Shown here one piece after another: positions 6,797 to 16,506 of a DNA stretch of 64,000 bases (the stretch's first letter is position 1; each line of letters begins with the position of its first letter). The position numbers and the translations under genes are program-made. The stretch comes from Polaromonas sp. (GTDB taxonomy: Bacteria > Pseudomonadota > Gammaproteobacteria > Burkholderiales > Burkholderiaceae_C), in NCBI GenBank assembly GCA_013297865.1, contig JAAFIP010000008.1, forward strand, positions 124,001 through 188,000. Reading direction: 5' to 3'. The notes beneath the pieces were generated by a model. That model did not search any database and was not told the DNA's origin. It saw only the letters and a list, made by a program, of their open reading frames with translations.

Positions 6797-9589
6797 TCAG
6801 GGCCGTAGTCGGCTCAGTTGCGCAAGCGCCGCGTGCACGATGCTGGCAGCATCGACCTTGAAGTAAGCGCGCAACGCCGCCCGCGTGTCGCTGCGGCCAA
6901 AGCCGTCGGTGCCTAGCGTGGTGTAGCTGCGGCCTGCGGGCAGGTAGGCGCGCACGCTCTCGGGCACGGTGCGCACGTAGTCGGTGGCGGCGATGATGGG
7001 GCCGCTGGTTTGCTGCAGCACTTGGGCAATCCACGGGTCTGTGGTGGCAGCCTCGCACATTGCGCCGTCGCGTGCCAGCTCGCTCCAGCTGGTCACGCTG
7101 ACCACGTCCACCTGCATGCCTTGCGCTGTCAGTTGTTCCGCAGCCTTGATCACCTCGGTGAGGATGGCGCCAGAGCCTAAAAGGGTTACTTTTTGAGGTG
7201 TTTTAGTGCTCTGGGCCAATGAAATATCGCGGGAGTAGCTATTATATTTGTAGCATCCTCTAATCACACCTTGGTGTGCATCAGCAGGCAAATTAGGCTG
7301 CGCATAGCTCTCGTTCATCAGCGTGATGTAGTAGAACTCGTCTTTTTGCTCCACCATCATCTCGCGCATGCCTGCGTCCAAAATGACGGCCAGTTCACCT
7401 GCAAAGGCCGGGTCGTAGGCTTTGCAGTTGGGGATGGTGGCGGCGATGAGATGGCTGCTGCCGTCCTGGTGCTGCAGGCCTTCACCGCCCAGCGTGGTGC
7501 GGCCCGAGGTGGCACCTAGCAGAAAGCCGCGTGCGCGCTGGTCGGCGGCGGCCCAGATCGCATCGCCCACGCGCTGAAAGCCGAACATACTGTAGTAAAT
7601 GTAGAACGGCAGCATGGCCAGGCCGTGCACGCTGTAGCTGGTGGCGGCGGCTGTCCAGCTGGCAATGGCTCCGGCCTCTGAGATGCCTTCCTCCAAAATT
7701 TGGCCGTCAAGTGCCTCGCGGTACGACAGCACCGAGCCGATGTCCTCCGGCGCGTAGCGCTGGCCGACGCTGCTGTAGATGCCCACTTGCTTGAACAAAT
7801 TGGCCATGCCAAAGGTGCGCGCCTCGTCGGCCACGATGGGCACAATGCGCGGGCCCAGCTGCGGGTCTTTCAGCAATCCGCCCAGCATGCGCACAAAGGC
7901 CATGGTGGTGGACATGTCTTTGCCGCCGGCTTGCAGGGCAAACTGCGCGTAGCTGTTGCCCGGCCCGCCTTCATCCCTCAAACCTGTTGTGCTGTCTACT
8001 GTCCCCTCCAAGGTGAGTGCAGGCACGGGTACCACCTGCGCAGCCGTGTGCCTTGTGGGCAGGTGGCCGCCTAACGCTGCGCGCCGCTCGTGCAGGTACT
8101 GCATCTCGGCGCTCGTCTCCTCGGGTTTGTAATAGCTCAATGTCTTGGCTTGCTCGTCGGTGAGTGGCAGGTTAAAGCGGTTGCGGTAGGCAATCAGCTC
8201 ATCCTCGTCCAGCTTTTTCTGGCTGTGCGTGGTCATCTTGCCTTGGCCCGCGTTGCCCATGCCGTAGCCTTTTTTGGTGTGCGCCAGGATGACGGTGGGC
8301 TGGCCTTTGTGCGCCGCGGCAGCGGCGTAGGCGGCGTGGATTTTCACGATGTCATGGCCGCCGCGTTTCAGGCGGTCAATCTGCTCGTCCGTCATGCCTT
8401 GGGCCAGCGCGGCCAGCTCGGGGCTTTGGCCAAAAAAGCTGTCGCGGTTGTAGCGCCCGTCTTTGGCGGCAAAGGTTTGCATCTGGCCGTCCACCGTGTT
8501 GGCAAAAGTCTTGGCCAGCGCGCCCGTGATGTCGCGCGCAAACAGGCCGTCCCAGTCGCTGCCCCAAATGAGTTTGATGACGTTCCAGCCCGCGCCGCTG
8601 AACAAACGCTCCAGCTCGTCGATGATGCGGCCATTGCCGCGCACCGGGCCGTCCAGGCGCTGCAAATTGCAGTTGACGACCCATACCAGGTTGTCCAGGC
8701 CTTCGCGGGATGCGAGGGTGAGGGCGCTCATGCTCTCGGGCTCGTCCATCTCGCCATCGCCAAACACGCCCCATACTTTTCTTTGCGTGCAGTCAAGCAA
8801 ATTGCGGTGCGTGAGGTAGCGCATAAAGCGCGCGTGGTAGATACTGCTGATGGGGCCCAGGCCCATCGAGCCGGTGGGGAACTGCCAGAAGTCAGGCATC
8901 AGCCAGGGGTGTGGGTAGCTGGAGAGGCCGCGTGCGCCGTGCTGCGGGGCTTCGATCTCACGACGGTAAAAATTCAAATCCTGTTCCGTCAAACGGCCTT
9001 CGAGAAAAGCGCGGGCATACACCCCTGGCGCGCTGTGCGGCTGAAAGAACACCAAATCGCCACCATGCTGATCGCCATGCGCCACATCGCGCGCTTTGAA
9101 GAAATGGTTGTAGCCCACCTCAAACAAATCCGCCGCGCTGGCATAGCTGGCAATATGCCCGCCCAGTTCGCCATAGGCCGCATTGGCCTTGGCCACCATG
9201 GCCAGCGCGTTCCAGCGCATCAGCGAGCCAAGCTTTTCTTCAATCGCCAAGTCACCAGGAAAACTGGGTTGCGCACTCACATGGATGCTGTTGACGTACG
9301 GCGTGGTCAGCTCGGGTTGCCAGCCCACGCGTTGCTCACGCGACAAAGCCACCAGGCCATCCAAAATCTGCCGCGCACGCTCGGGGCCTTGGGCTGCCAC
9401 CAGCGCTGTAAAGGCATCGCGCCACTCTTGTGTTTCCTGCGGGTCGGGGTCAATATCCTGCGACCGGGCCGATGAGCCTGTCGAAGCCGTCACAAAGCCT
9501 TCGGCCAGGCTGGTCTGTGCAGGATCAAGTGGCTCTGCGCTAACGGGGTTAGACAGGGCTAAAAGATGGGCGGAGGTGGCAGCATTCAT
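6797..9589 (-). CDS. aceE: Pyruvate dehydrogenase E1 component, homodimeric type
   Basis: A 930-residue thiamine-diphosphate enzyme that decarboxylates pyruvate and acetylates the E2 lipoyl domain. The ThDP motif runs from GDGEMDEPES (near residue 276) to NCNLQRLDGPV. KKGYGMG and HRxL-type loops and the transketolase C-terminal region are also present. The protein is longer than the about 890 residues usual for AceE. The extra length is an N-terminal extension of about 45 residues and a segment of about 15 residues (about 778-793, YNSYSRDISLAQS), encoded by dispersed-repeat copy 4 and replacing a short surface loop before LLGSGAIL. The aceF partner is not adjacent. It is divergently transcribed from an Lrp-type regulator across 109 bp. 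Confidence 0.95.
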   Translation of the reverse strand: MNAATSAHLLALSNPVSAEPLDPAQTSLAEGFVTASTGSSARSQDIDPDPQETQEWRDAFTALVAAQGPERARQILDGLVALSREQRVGWQPELTTPYVNSIHVSAQPSFPGDLAIEEKLGSLMRWNALAMVAKANAAYGELGGHIASYASAADLFEVGYNHFFKARDVAHGDQHGGDLVFFQPHSAPGVYARAFLEGRLTEQDLNFYRREIEAPQHGARGLSSYPHPWLMPDFWQFPTGSMGLGPISSIYHARFMRYLTHRNLLDCTQRKVWGVFGDGEMDEPESMSALTLASREGLDNLVWVVNCNLQRLDGPVRGNGRIIDELERLFSGAGWNVIKLIWGSDWDGLFARDITGALAKTFANTVDGQMQTFAAKDGRYNRDSFFGQSPELAALAQGMTDEQIDRLKRGGHDIVKIHAAYAAAAAHKGQPTVILAHTKKGYGMGNAGQGKMTTHSQKKLDEDELIAYRNRFNLPLTDEQAKTLSYYKPEETSAEMQYLHERRAALGGHLPTRHTAAQVVPVPALTLEGTVDSTTGLRDEGGPGNSYAQFALQAGGKDMSTTMAFVRMLGGLLKDPQLGPRIVPIVADEARTFGMANLFKQVGIYSSVGQRYAPEDIGSVLSYREALDGQILEEGISEAGAIASWTAAATSYSVHGLAMLPFYIYYSMFGFQRVGDAIWAAADQRARGFLLGATSGRTTLGGEGLQHQDGSSHLIAATIPNCKAYDPAFAGELAVILDAGMREMMVEQKDEFYYITLMNESYAQPNLPADAHQGVIRGCYKYNSYSRDISLAQSTKTPQKVTLLGSGAILTEVIKAAEQLTAQGMQVDVVSVTSWSELARDGAMCEAATTDPWIAQVLQQTSGPIIAATDYVRTVPESVRAYLPAGRSYTTLGTDGFGRSDTRAALRAYFKVDAASIVHAALAQLSRLRP
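7209..7256 (+). repeat. Dispersed ~45-bp repeat, copy 4 (inside aceE)
   Basis: Core ATATCGCGGGAGTAGCTATT preceded by GGGCCAATGA. The minus-strand aceE reads it as ...NSYSRDIS..., a different frame from the deaminase and dsbD copies. It keeps the gene open and falls in a loop between conserved blocks of the C-terminal domain. Confidence 0.85.
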
Positions 9590-9655
9590 AGACCGTTACT
9601 GTAGAGAAAAAAGTACAAAATGTGCTGCCGTAATCACTTGCAAAAATGAATTTAT

Positions 9656-9697
9656 GAGGCATAAAATGTCGTAAACAAAGTTTTTGAAGCATAAAAA
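9656..9697. promoter_or_regulatory. Candidate Lrp operator: direct repeats 30 bp apart
   Basis: GAGGCATAAAAT (9656-9667) and GAAGCATAAAAA (9686-9697) share 10 of 12 bases and lie 30 bp apart start to start, about three helical turns. The palindrome ATGAATTCAT overlaps the lrp start codon just after. Lrp/AsnC proteins bind phased AT-rich sites, so autoregulation and control of divergent aceE is plausible. Confidence 0.45.
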
Positions 9698-9698
9698 T

Positions 9699-10175
9699 AT
9701 GAATTCATCAATTGATACCGTAGATTTGCGTATTCTGGGTGAGCTCCAGCAGGACGGCAGTCTGAGCAATGTAGAGCTGGCCCGCCGCGTGCACCTAAGC
9801 CCCTCGCCCTGCCTGGCCCGTGTCAAGGCGCTGGAGGCCAACGGCACCATCAGCCGCTATGTGGCGCTGGCCAACGCTGCGGCCCTGGGGCTAGGCCTCA
9901 ACGTCTTTATCAACATCAGCCTGAAGACGCAGAGCAAAGAAGCCCTGGCCGATTTTGAGCGGCGCATCGCCGAGCACGACGAGGTGATGGAGTGCTACCT
10001 GATGACCGGCGACAGCGACTATTTGATCCGCGTAGCCGTGGCCGACATGGCGGCTTTGGAAAAATTCATCTTGGAGCAGCTTTCGCCCATCCCAGGGCTG
10101 GAGAAAATCCGCTCCAGCTTTGCGCTCAAGCAAGTGCGTTATAAAACGGCGTTGCCGCTGCCTAAAAGGAGCTGA
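9699..10175 (+). CDS. Lrp/AsnC family transcriptional regulator
   Basis: A 158-residue DNA-binding protein with an N-terminal winged HTH (about residues 4-60, DLRILGELQQDGSLSNVELA then VHLSPSPCLARVKAL) and a C-terminal RAM/ligand domain (about 65-145, ending IPGLEKIRSSFALKQVRYKT). It is divergent from aceE. Lrp paralogues beside central-carbon genes often control them in response to an amino acid; control of aceE is inferred from position and from the phased repeats in the shared promoter. ATG 9699 is chosen over an in-frame TTG at 9684 because a GAAG lies 9 bases before it. Confidence 0.88.
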   Translation: MNSSIDTVDLRILGELQQDGSLSNVELARRVHLSPSPCLARVKALEANGTISRYVALANAAALGLGLNVFINISLKTQSKEALADFERRIAEHDEVMECYLMTGDSDYLIRVAVADMAALEKFILEQLSPIPGLEKIRSSFALKQVRYKTALPLPKRS

Positions 10176-10254
10176 TTGATGAGCATGCCGTAACTCTGGT
10201 GGATTGCGTTTCTATCTTTCGGCAAGCGAATAAGCGGGCTTTGGGTCTGCGCTT

Positions 10255-10348
10255 GCCCTGGCACTTGGCGTGCACAGCTCCGCGGCTGTCCCCCGGCCTG
10301 CGGCCTCCTCCTTTATGCCGCTGCGCTGTGCACACCAAGCGCCAGGGC
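10255..10348 (-). repeat. Structured hairpin element E1 (94 bp, minus reading)
   Basis: Read on the minus strand, a 24-bp outer helix (ends GCCCTGG...CCAGGGC) encloses a conserved internal region (GCAGCGGCAT..AAGGAGGAG and GGGGGACAGCCGCGGA) and an inner hairpin GGCC-GCA-GGCC. GCGGC can also pair with GCCGC. Compared with E2 it has 16 differences, 14 of them forming seven compensated pairs. Its two non-Watson-Crick pairs are G-U on this strand but A-C on the other, so a minus-strand RNA is suggested. Confidence 0.75.
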
Positions 10349-10495
10349 TGCGTAGCGGGATGGTTGGGGCGATAACGGTTGATTGGCGACTTGGTCAAGT
10401 AAACGAGTAGTCCATATTCGAGCGCCGCGCGCCTGCCATGCCCGATTTCGGCAAGGTAATGGATATTCAACCGCCGCGCGCACACCACGCTCGCT

Positions 10496-10589
10496 GCCCC
10501 GGCGCTTGGGGTGAGTGGCGCAGCGGCATCAAGGAGGAGCCCGAAGGGCGGGGGACAGCCGCGGAGCCACTCACCCCAAGTGCCGGGGC
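10496..10589 (+). repeat. Structured hairpin element E2 (94 bp, plus reading)
   Basis: Inverted homologue of E1. The outer helix runs from GCCCCGG to CCGGGGC, the inner hairpin is GCCC-GAA-GGGC, and the internal sequence is the same as E1 except two unpaired bases. All outer pairs form, one as a G-U wobble on the plus strand. The orientation is divergent from E1, with 147 bp between them. Confidence 0.75.
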
Positions 10590-10621
10590 GTACAAAAAGC
10601 CCAAGTGCTGGGGCGTACAAA
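10575..10621 (+). repeat. Tandem repeat, 25-bp period
   Basis: CCCAAGTGCCGGGGCGTACA at 10575 is repeated as CCCAAGTGCTGGGGCGTACA at 10600. The first copy includes the right arm of hairpin element E2, so the arm end has been duplicated together with a GTACAAA flank. Confidence 0.8.
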
Positions 10622-10725
10622 CCGATGCGATGGCTAAGCAGTTCTGCGCAGGTTTTCGCAGACAGACACAAGACCTATAAATATTTGCGCTTTGGCCCAA
10701 GTATTGCTAGGATAGTAGTAGAAAC

Positions 10726-10741
10726 TTGACCAAACGGTCAG
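10726..10741. promoter_or_regulatory. RutR-type operator upstream of preT
   Basis: TTGACCAAACGGTCAG matches the known RutR palindrome TTGACCAnnTGGTCAA at 14 of 16 positions (n counted as matches). It sits 5 bp before the preT ribosome-binding site, where a bound repressor would block transcription. A RutR-like gene is encoded at 16657-17358. Confidence 0.75.
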
Positions 10742-10760
10742 TTTTAAAAGGAGTACCGAC

Positions 10761-12110
10761 GTGCCCCCTGCTGCCCAACCCGACATCCGCGCTGGCCGCC
10801 TGTCCGCCCAGGACTATGCTGTCCACTTTGGCGACGCCACTCCGCGCCTGACCGCATCCCAGGCGCTGCTCGAAGCCGAGCGCTGCCTCTACTGCTTTGA
10901 TGCGCCCTGCGCCACGGCCTGCCCCACCAGCATCGATGTGCCCTCGTTTATTAAGCGCATTGCCGACGGCAATTTGCGCGGCTCGGCCCGCACTATTCTG
11001 GAGTCCAACCCGCTGGGCGGCATGTGCGCCCGCGTGTGCCCCACCGAGAATCTGTGTGAGGCAGTGTGCGTGAAAAACACCCAGGAAAGCAAACCTGTAG
11101 CCATTGGTCGCCTGCAGCGCTACGCGGTAGACGCGCTGATGGAGAGCGCTAAGCCGCAGATATTCACCCGCGCGCGCGCCACAGGCAAAAAAGTGGCTGT
11201 GGTGGGCGCTGGCCCTGCGGGCCTGGCCTGCGCCTACACACTGGCCCGGCTGGGCCACAGCGTGGTGGTGTTCGATGCCAAGCCCAAACCTGGCGGGCTC
11301 AACGAATACGGCCTGGCCAGCTACAAAACCCCGAACAACTTTGCCCAGCGCGAGGTGCAGTGGCTGCTGGACATTGGCGGTATCGAGATTCAAAACAATT
11401 GGAAACTTGAGAGCCCACAGCAGCTGCAAGCCCTGCGTACGGATTACGACGCCCTGTTTCTGGGCATGGGCCTGTCCAGCACGCACCAGCTTGGCGTGCC
11501 CGGTGAGTCAATGCAGGGCGTGCAGGACGCCGTGGACTTTATTGCCACGCTGCGCCAGACGGCGGACTTGGCTACCTTGCCGGTAGGCCGCACGGTGGTG
11601 GTGATTGGCGGCGGCATGACGGCGGTGGATGCTGCCGTGCAGTCCAAGCTGCTGGGCGCGGAGACGGTGCACATGGTGTACCGGCGCGGACCTGAGACCA
11701 TGACCTCGTCCAGAGACGAACAGGAGTGGGCGCAGACCCATGGCGTCAACATCCAGCACTGGTTGGCCCCGGTCGAGGTGGTCGGCGAGGGCGGCCATGC
11801 CACGGGTGTGCGCTTTGCGCGCCAGGCCATGGTGGGCGGCAAGCTGGCGCCGACAGGCGAGACGCAGGTGATCGCTGCTGACATGGTGCTCAAGGCCATT
11901 GGCCAGCAGCTGGGCAACCCGGTGCTCGCGCAGGCGGGTTTGCAGTTGCAGGGCGGGCGCATTGCCACGGATGCCACGGGTTTGAGCAGCCTGCCGGGCG
12001 TGTGGGCGGGCGGCGACTGCAGGGCAGGCGGGCAAGACCTGACGGTGGAGGCGGTCGAGCACGGCAAGCAGTCGGCCCGCGCCATACATGCGCAGCTCAC
12101 GCGCGGCTGA
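10761..12110 (+). CDS. preT: NAD-dependent dihydropyrimidine dehydrogenase subunit PreT
   Basis: 449 residues. With PreA it reduces uracil and thymine to 5,6-dihydro forms using NADH, the first step of reductive pyrimidine catabolism. The N-terminal domain has two cysteine sets for 4Fe-4S clusters (CLYCFDAPCATACPTS near residue 42 and GGMCARVCPTENLCEAVC near 88), as in glutamate synthase small subunit. FAD-binding VVGAGPAGLACAY (near 150) and NAD-binding VVIGGGMTAVDAA (near 280) follow. The GTG start is preceded by AAAAGGAG. preA follows after 55 bp. A RutR-type operator lies directly upstream. Confidence 0.93.
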   Translation: MPPAAQPDIRAGRLSAQDYAVHFGDATPRLTASQALLEAERCLYCFDAPCATACPTSIDVPSFIKRIADGNLRGSARTILESNPLGGMCARVCPTENLCEAVCVKNTQESKPVAIGRLQRYAVDALMESAKPQIFTRARATGKKVAVVGAGPAGLACAYTLARLGHSVVVFDAKPKPGGLNEYGLASYKTPNNFAQREVQWLLDIGGIEIQNNWKLESPQQLQALRTDYDALFLGMGLSSTHQLGVPGESMQGVQDAVDFIATLRQTADLATLPVGRTVVVIGGGMTAVDAAVQSKLLGAETVHMVYRRGPETMTSSRDEQEWAQTHGVNIQHWLAPVEVVGEGGHATGVRFARQAMVGGKLAPTGETQVIAADMVLKAIGQQLGNPVLAQAGLQLQGGRIATDATGLSSLPGVWAGGDCRAGGQDLTVEAVEHGKQSARAIHAQLTRG

Positions 12111-12165
12111 CCGTTTGCACACTCGCCTGCATGCGCGTAAGCTGTTTCAAGATTTGGAGAACACC

Positions 12166-13479
12166 ATGGCCGATCTTCATTGCACCTTTGCTGGCATCAC
12201 CAGCCCCAACCCCTTCTGGCTGGCCTCTGCGCCGCCCACCGACAAAGCCTATAACGTCAACCGCGCATTCGAGGCGGGCTGGGGCGGCGTGGTGTGGAAA
12301 ACGCTAGGCGAGGCTGGGCCACCGGTGGTCAACGTCAACGGCCCGCGCTATGGCGCACTGCTCACCCCCGACCGCCGCTTGATGGGCTTTAACAATATTG
12401 AACTCATCACCGACCGTGACCTGGAAATCAACCTCAAGGAGATTGCGGAAGTCAAACGCGACTGGCCTGATAGGGCCATGGTGGTGTCGCTGATGGTGCC
12501 CTGCGAAGAAGCCGCATGGAAAGCTATTTTGCCGCGCGTGGAAGACACCGGGGCTGACGGCATTGAACTCAACTTTGGTTGCCCGCACGGCATGAGCGAG
12601 CGCGGCATGGGCGCAGCGGTGGGTCAGGTGCCTGAATACATCGAGATGGTCACTGCCTGGTGCAAGCAGCACTCCAAGTTGCCCGTCATCGTCAAGCTCA
12701 CGCCCAACATCACCGACATCCGCCACCCCGCGCGTGCGGCCCAGCGCGGCGGGGCCGATGCGGTGTCGCTGATCAACACGATTAACTCCATCATGGGTGT
12801 CGACCCGGCCACGCTCACCATGTCGCCGTCCACGGGCGGTAAAGGCTCGCACGGCGGCTACTGCGGCCCGGCCGTCAAGCCGATTGCGCTCAACATGGTG
12901 GCCGAGATCGCGCGCGATGCGCAGACTGCACGCATGCCCATCTCGGGCATCGGCGGCATTGGCAACTGGCGCGACGCGCTGGACTATCTGGCGCTAGGGG
13001 CCAGCAATGTGCAGGTGTGCACGGCCGCCATGGTCTATGGCTTCAAGATCGTGCAGGAGATGACCGACGGCTTGTCCAACTACATGGACGAGATGGGCTT
13101 CAAAAACGTCAGCGACATCGTAGGCAAAGCCCTGCCCACGGTAGCAGCCTGGCAGTACCTGAACCTCAACACCATCTCCAAGGCAGTGATCAACCAGGAC
13201 AGCTGCATCCAGTGTGGCCGCTGCCACATTGCTTGCGAAGACACTTCGCACCAGGCCATCAGCGCCACGAAAGACGGCAAGCGCCATTTTGAGGTGAAGG
13301 AAGACGAATGCGTGGGCTGCAACCTGTGCGTCACCGTCTGCCCTGTGCCCGAGTGCATCACCCTGCGCGACCTGGCCCCCGGCGAGAAAGACCTGCGCAC
13401 TGGCCAAACCGTCAGCAGCCAGCATGCTGACTGGACCACCCACCCCAATAACCCGATGCGTGCAGCCGTGACCGCCTAG
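12166..13479 (+). CDS. preA: NAD-dependent dihydropyrimidine dehydrogenase subunit PreA
   Basis: 437 residues. The N-terminal two thirds is a dihydroorotate-dehydrogenase-like FMN TIM barrel (NPFWLASAPPT near residue 14; ELNFGCPHGMSERGMG near 130; ISGIGGIGNWRDALDYLALGA near 260). The C-terminus carries two 4Fe-4S motifs, CIQCGRCHIAC (about 347-357) and CVGCNLCVTVCP (about 382-393). This is the catalytic subunit that reduces the pyrimidine ring. ATG 12166 follows TTGGAGA; longer in-frame starts fall upstream of the conserved start MADLHC and are not needed. It is in one transcription unit with preT and dihydropyrimidinase. Confidence 0.94.
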   Translation: MADLHCTFAGITSPNPFWLASAPPTDKAYNVNRAFEAGWGGVVWKTLGEAGPPVVNVNGPRYGALLTPDRRLMGFNNIELITDRDLEINLKEIAEVKRDWPDRAMVVSLMVPCEEAAWKAILPRVEDTGADGIELNFGCPHGMSERGMGAAVGQVPEYIEMVTAWCKQHSKLPVIVKLTPNITDIRHPARAAQRGGADAVSLINTINSIMGVDPATLTMSPSTGGKGSHGGYCGPAVKPIALNMVAEIARDAQTARMPISGIGGIGNWRDALDYLALGASNVQVCTAAMVYGFKIVQEMTDGLSNYMDEMGFKNVSDIVGKALPTVAAWQYLNLNTISKAVINQDSCIQCGRCHIACEDTSHQAISATKDGKRHFEVKEDECVGCNLCVTVCPVPECITLRDLAPGEKDLRTGQTVSSQHADWTTHPNNPMRAAVTA

Positions 13480-14967
<1,488 letters not shown>

Positions 14968-14997
14968 CCTTTCGCTAACCGCTTGAAGGAGTCCATC

Positions 14998-16275
14998 ATG
15001 AATACTGCAACCCTGACCGAAGCCCCCGCAGCAGTCGACAGTCTGCGCATCAACGGCGAGCGCCTGTGGGCGTCATTGATGGAGCTGGCGCAGATCGGTG
15101 CCACACCCAAGGGAGGCGTCTGCCGCCTCACGCTGACCGACCTGGACAAGCAGGGCCGCGACCTGGTGATTGGCTGGGCCAAAGAGGCCGGCATGACAGT
15201 GACCATCGACAAAATCGGCAACGGCTTCATGCGCCGCGCCGGGCGCAACAATAGCTTGCCGCCCATCATGACCGGCAGCCATATCGACACCCAGCCCACA
15301 GGCGGCAAGTTTGACGGCAACTATGGTGTGCTGGCTGGCATTGAAGTGGTGCGCACCCTGAACGACCACGGCATTGAAACCGAGGCCCCGATTGAAGTGG
15401 CCTTCTGGACCAATGAAGAAGGCTCGCGCTTTGTGCCGGTGATGATGGGCTCTGGCGTGTTTGCCAAGGCTTTCACCCTGGAGCATGCCTACGCAGCCAA
15501 AGACACCGAGGGCAAGTCGGTCAAAGACGAGCTGGCACGCATTGGCTACATCGGCGCGCAGGAGCCGGGTGACCACCCGATTGGCGCGTATTTTGAAACC
15601 CATATCGAACAAGGCCCGGTGCTGGAAGACAACGACATCACCATCGGTGTAGTGCAAGGTGTGCTGGGTATCCGCTGGTTTGACTGCACCGTGACCGGCA
15701 TGGAAGCGCATGCTGGCCCCACGCCTATGGCTCTGCGCAAAGACGCGCTGCAAGTGGCCACGCATTTGATGCAGGAGGTGGTAGCCAGCGCGCTGCGCCA
15801 TGCCCCGCACGGGCGCGGCACCGTGGGCATGGTGCAGGCATTTCCCAACAGCCGCAATGTGATTCCGGGCCGCGTGAAATTCTCGATGGACTTGCGCAAC
15901 AGCACCGACGCCTTGGTGGACCAAATGGTGGACGAGGTGAAAGCCTTTGCAGCTAAACTGAGCAAGAGCTCGGGTCTGGATATTCAGATCGAGATGGTGT
16001 CGAGCTATTCGGCGATTGGTTTTCATTCACCATGCATTGACGCGGTGGCGCGTGCAGCCAAGAAGCTGGGCTACACCAATATGCCAGTCGTCTCGGGTGC
16101 AGGGCACGATGCGGTGTATATGGCCCGCTTGGCGCCCAGCGGCATGATATTTATTCCCTGCAAGGACGGCATCAGCCACAACGAGATTGAAGACGCCAAG
16201 CCAGAACACATCACGGCGGGCTGCAATGTGCTGTTGCATGCGATGTTGGAGCGGGCTGGGGTGGTTCAAGGTTGA
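14998..16275 (+). CDS. hyuC: N-carbamoyl-beta-alanine amidohydrolase (beta-ureidopropionase, M20 type)
   Basis: 425 residues of the M20 peptidase / allantoate amidohydrolase family (HyuC/AmaB). Metal ligands are seen in GSHIDTQPTGGKFDGNYGVLAG (near residue 92), WTNEEGSRF (near 140), HIEQGPVLE (near 203) and a C-terminal GAGHDA (near 367). It would hydrolyse N-carbamoyl-beta-alanine to beta-alanine, CO2 and ammonia, the last pathway step. The preferred start ATG 14998 has GAAGGAG upstream. Allantoate or other carbamoyl substrates are possible for the family, but the gene order favours the pyrimidine role. Confidence 0.9.
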   Translation: MNTATLTEAPAAVDSLRINGERLWASLMELAQIGATPKGGVCRLTLTDLDKQGRDLVIGWAKEAGMTVTIDKIGNGFMRRAGRNNSLPPIMTGSHIDTQPTGGKFDGNYGVLAGIEVVRTLNDHGIETEAPIEVAFWTNEEGSRFVPVMMGSGVFAKAFTLEHAYAAKDTEGKSVKDELARIGYIGAQEPGDHPIGAYFETHIEQGPVLEDNDITIGVVQGVLGIRWFDCTVTGMEAHAGPTPMALRKDALQVATHLMQEVVASALRHAPHGRGTVGMVQAFPNSRNVIPGRVKFSMDLRNSTDALVDQMVDEVKAFAAKLSKSSGLDIQIEMVSSYSAIGFHSPCIDAVARAAKKLGYTNMPVVSGAGHDAVYMARLAPSGMIFIPCKDGISHNEIEDAKPEHITAGCNVLLHAMLERAGVVQG

Positions 16276-16352
16276 GGTTTATCCAACACTCGATATCTGC
16301 TTCGCTAAAGGGTTTTTGACGTACTCCGCGCCTTGACTGCTACTTCGCTACG

Positions 16353-16426
16353 GGCGACAGAGCGTATGCCAAACGCCCTCATACTGGAGTACCAGAAATC
16401 GGTCGTTCGGCACACGCTCTATCGCC
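16353..16426 (-). repeat. Structured hairpin element A (74 bp, minus reading)
   Basis: On the minus strand a 23-bp outer helix, all positions paired (three as G-U wobbles), closes a 28-nt region ACCGATTTCTGG...CCAGTATGAGGG that contains an inner CTGG/CCAG hairpin. Element B has the same 28 nt with one change, but a stem differing by seven compensated pairs. Confidence 0.75.
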
Positions 16427-16506
16427 TTCACACAAGGTAGCGCACTACCGGTATTGAAATCCAGCGCTTTCAGGAAACTACGGGTAGCGCGCCAAGATGT
16501 GTACGA

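Larger units (their letters stand above)
10176..10760. other. 585-bp gene-free region with structured repeats before preT
   Basis: No convincing gene is seen here. It holds two 94-bp inverted copies of a hairpin element (10255-10348 and 10496-10589), a direct-repeat pair (ATATTC then GCGCCGCGCGC-like, 10414-10432 and 10463-10481), a 25-bp-period tandem repeat (10575-10621) and the RutR-type operator 10726-10741. Short open frames across it only read through the repeats. Confidence 0.7.

Noticed and set aside
8090-9475. A 461-residue plus-strand open frame opposite aceE
   Set aside because: Shadow of aceE, which is complete and well conserved on the minus strand; no domain or ribosome-binding site supports the antisense frame.
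10382-10397. TTGGCGACTTGGTCAA as a third RutR box
   Set aside because: Only the right half matches (TGGTCAA); the left half differs at several key positions and it is over 360 bp from preT.
10162-10671. A 169-residue minus-strand open frame and similar small frames before preT
   Set aside because: They read straight through the hairpin elements and tandem repeat, have no domain and no convincing start site.
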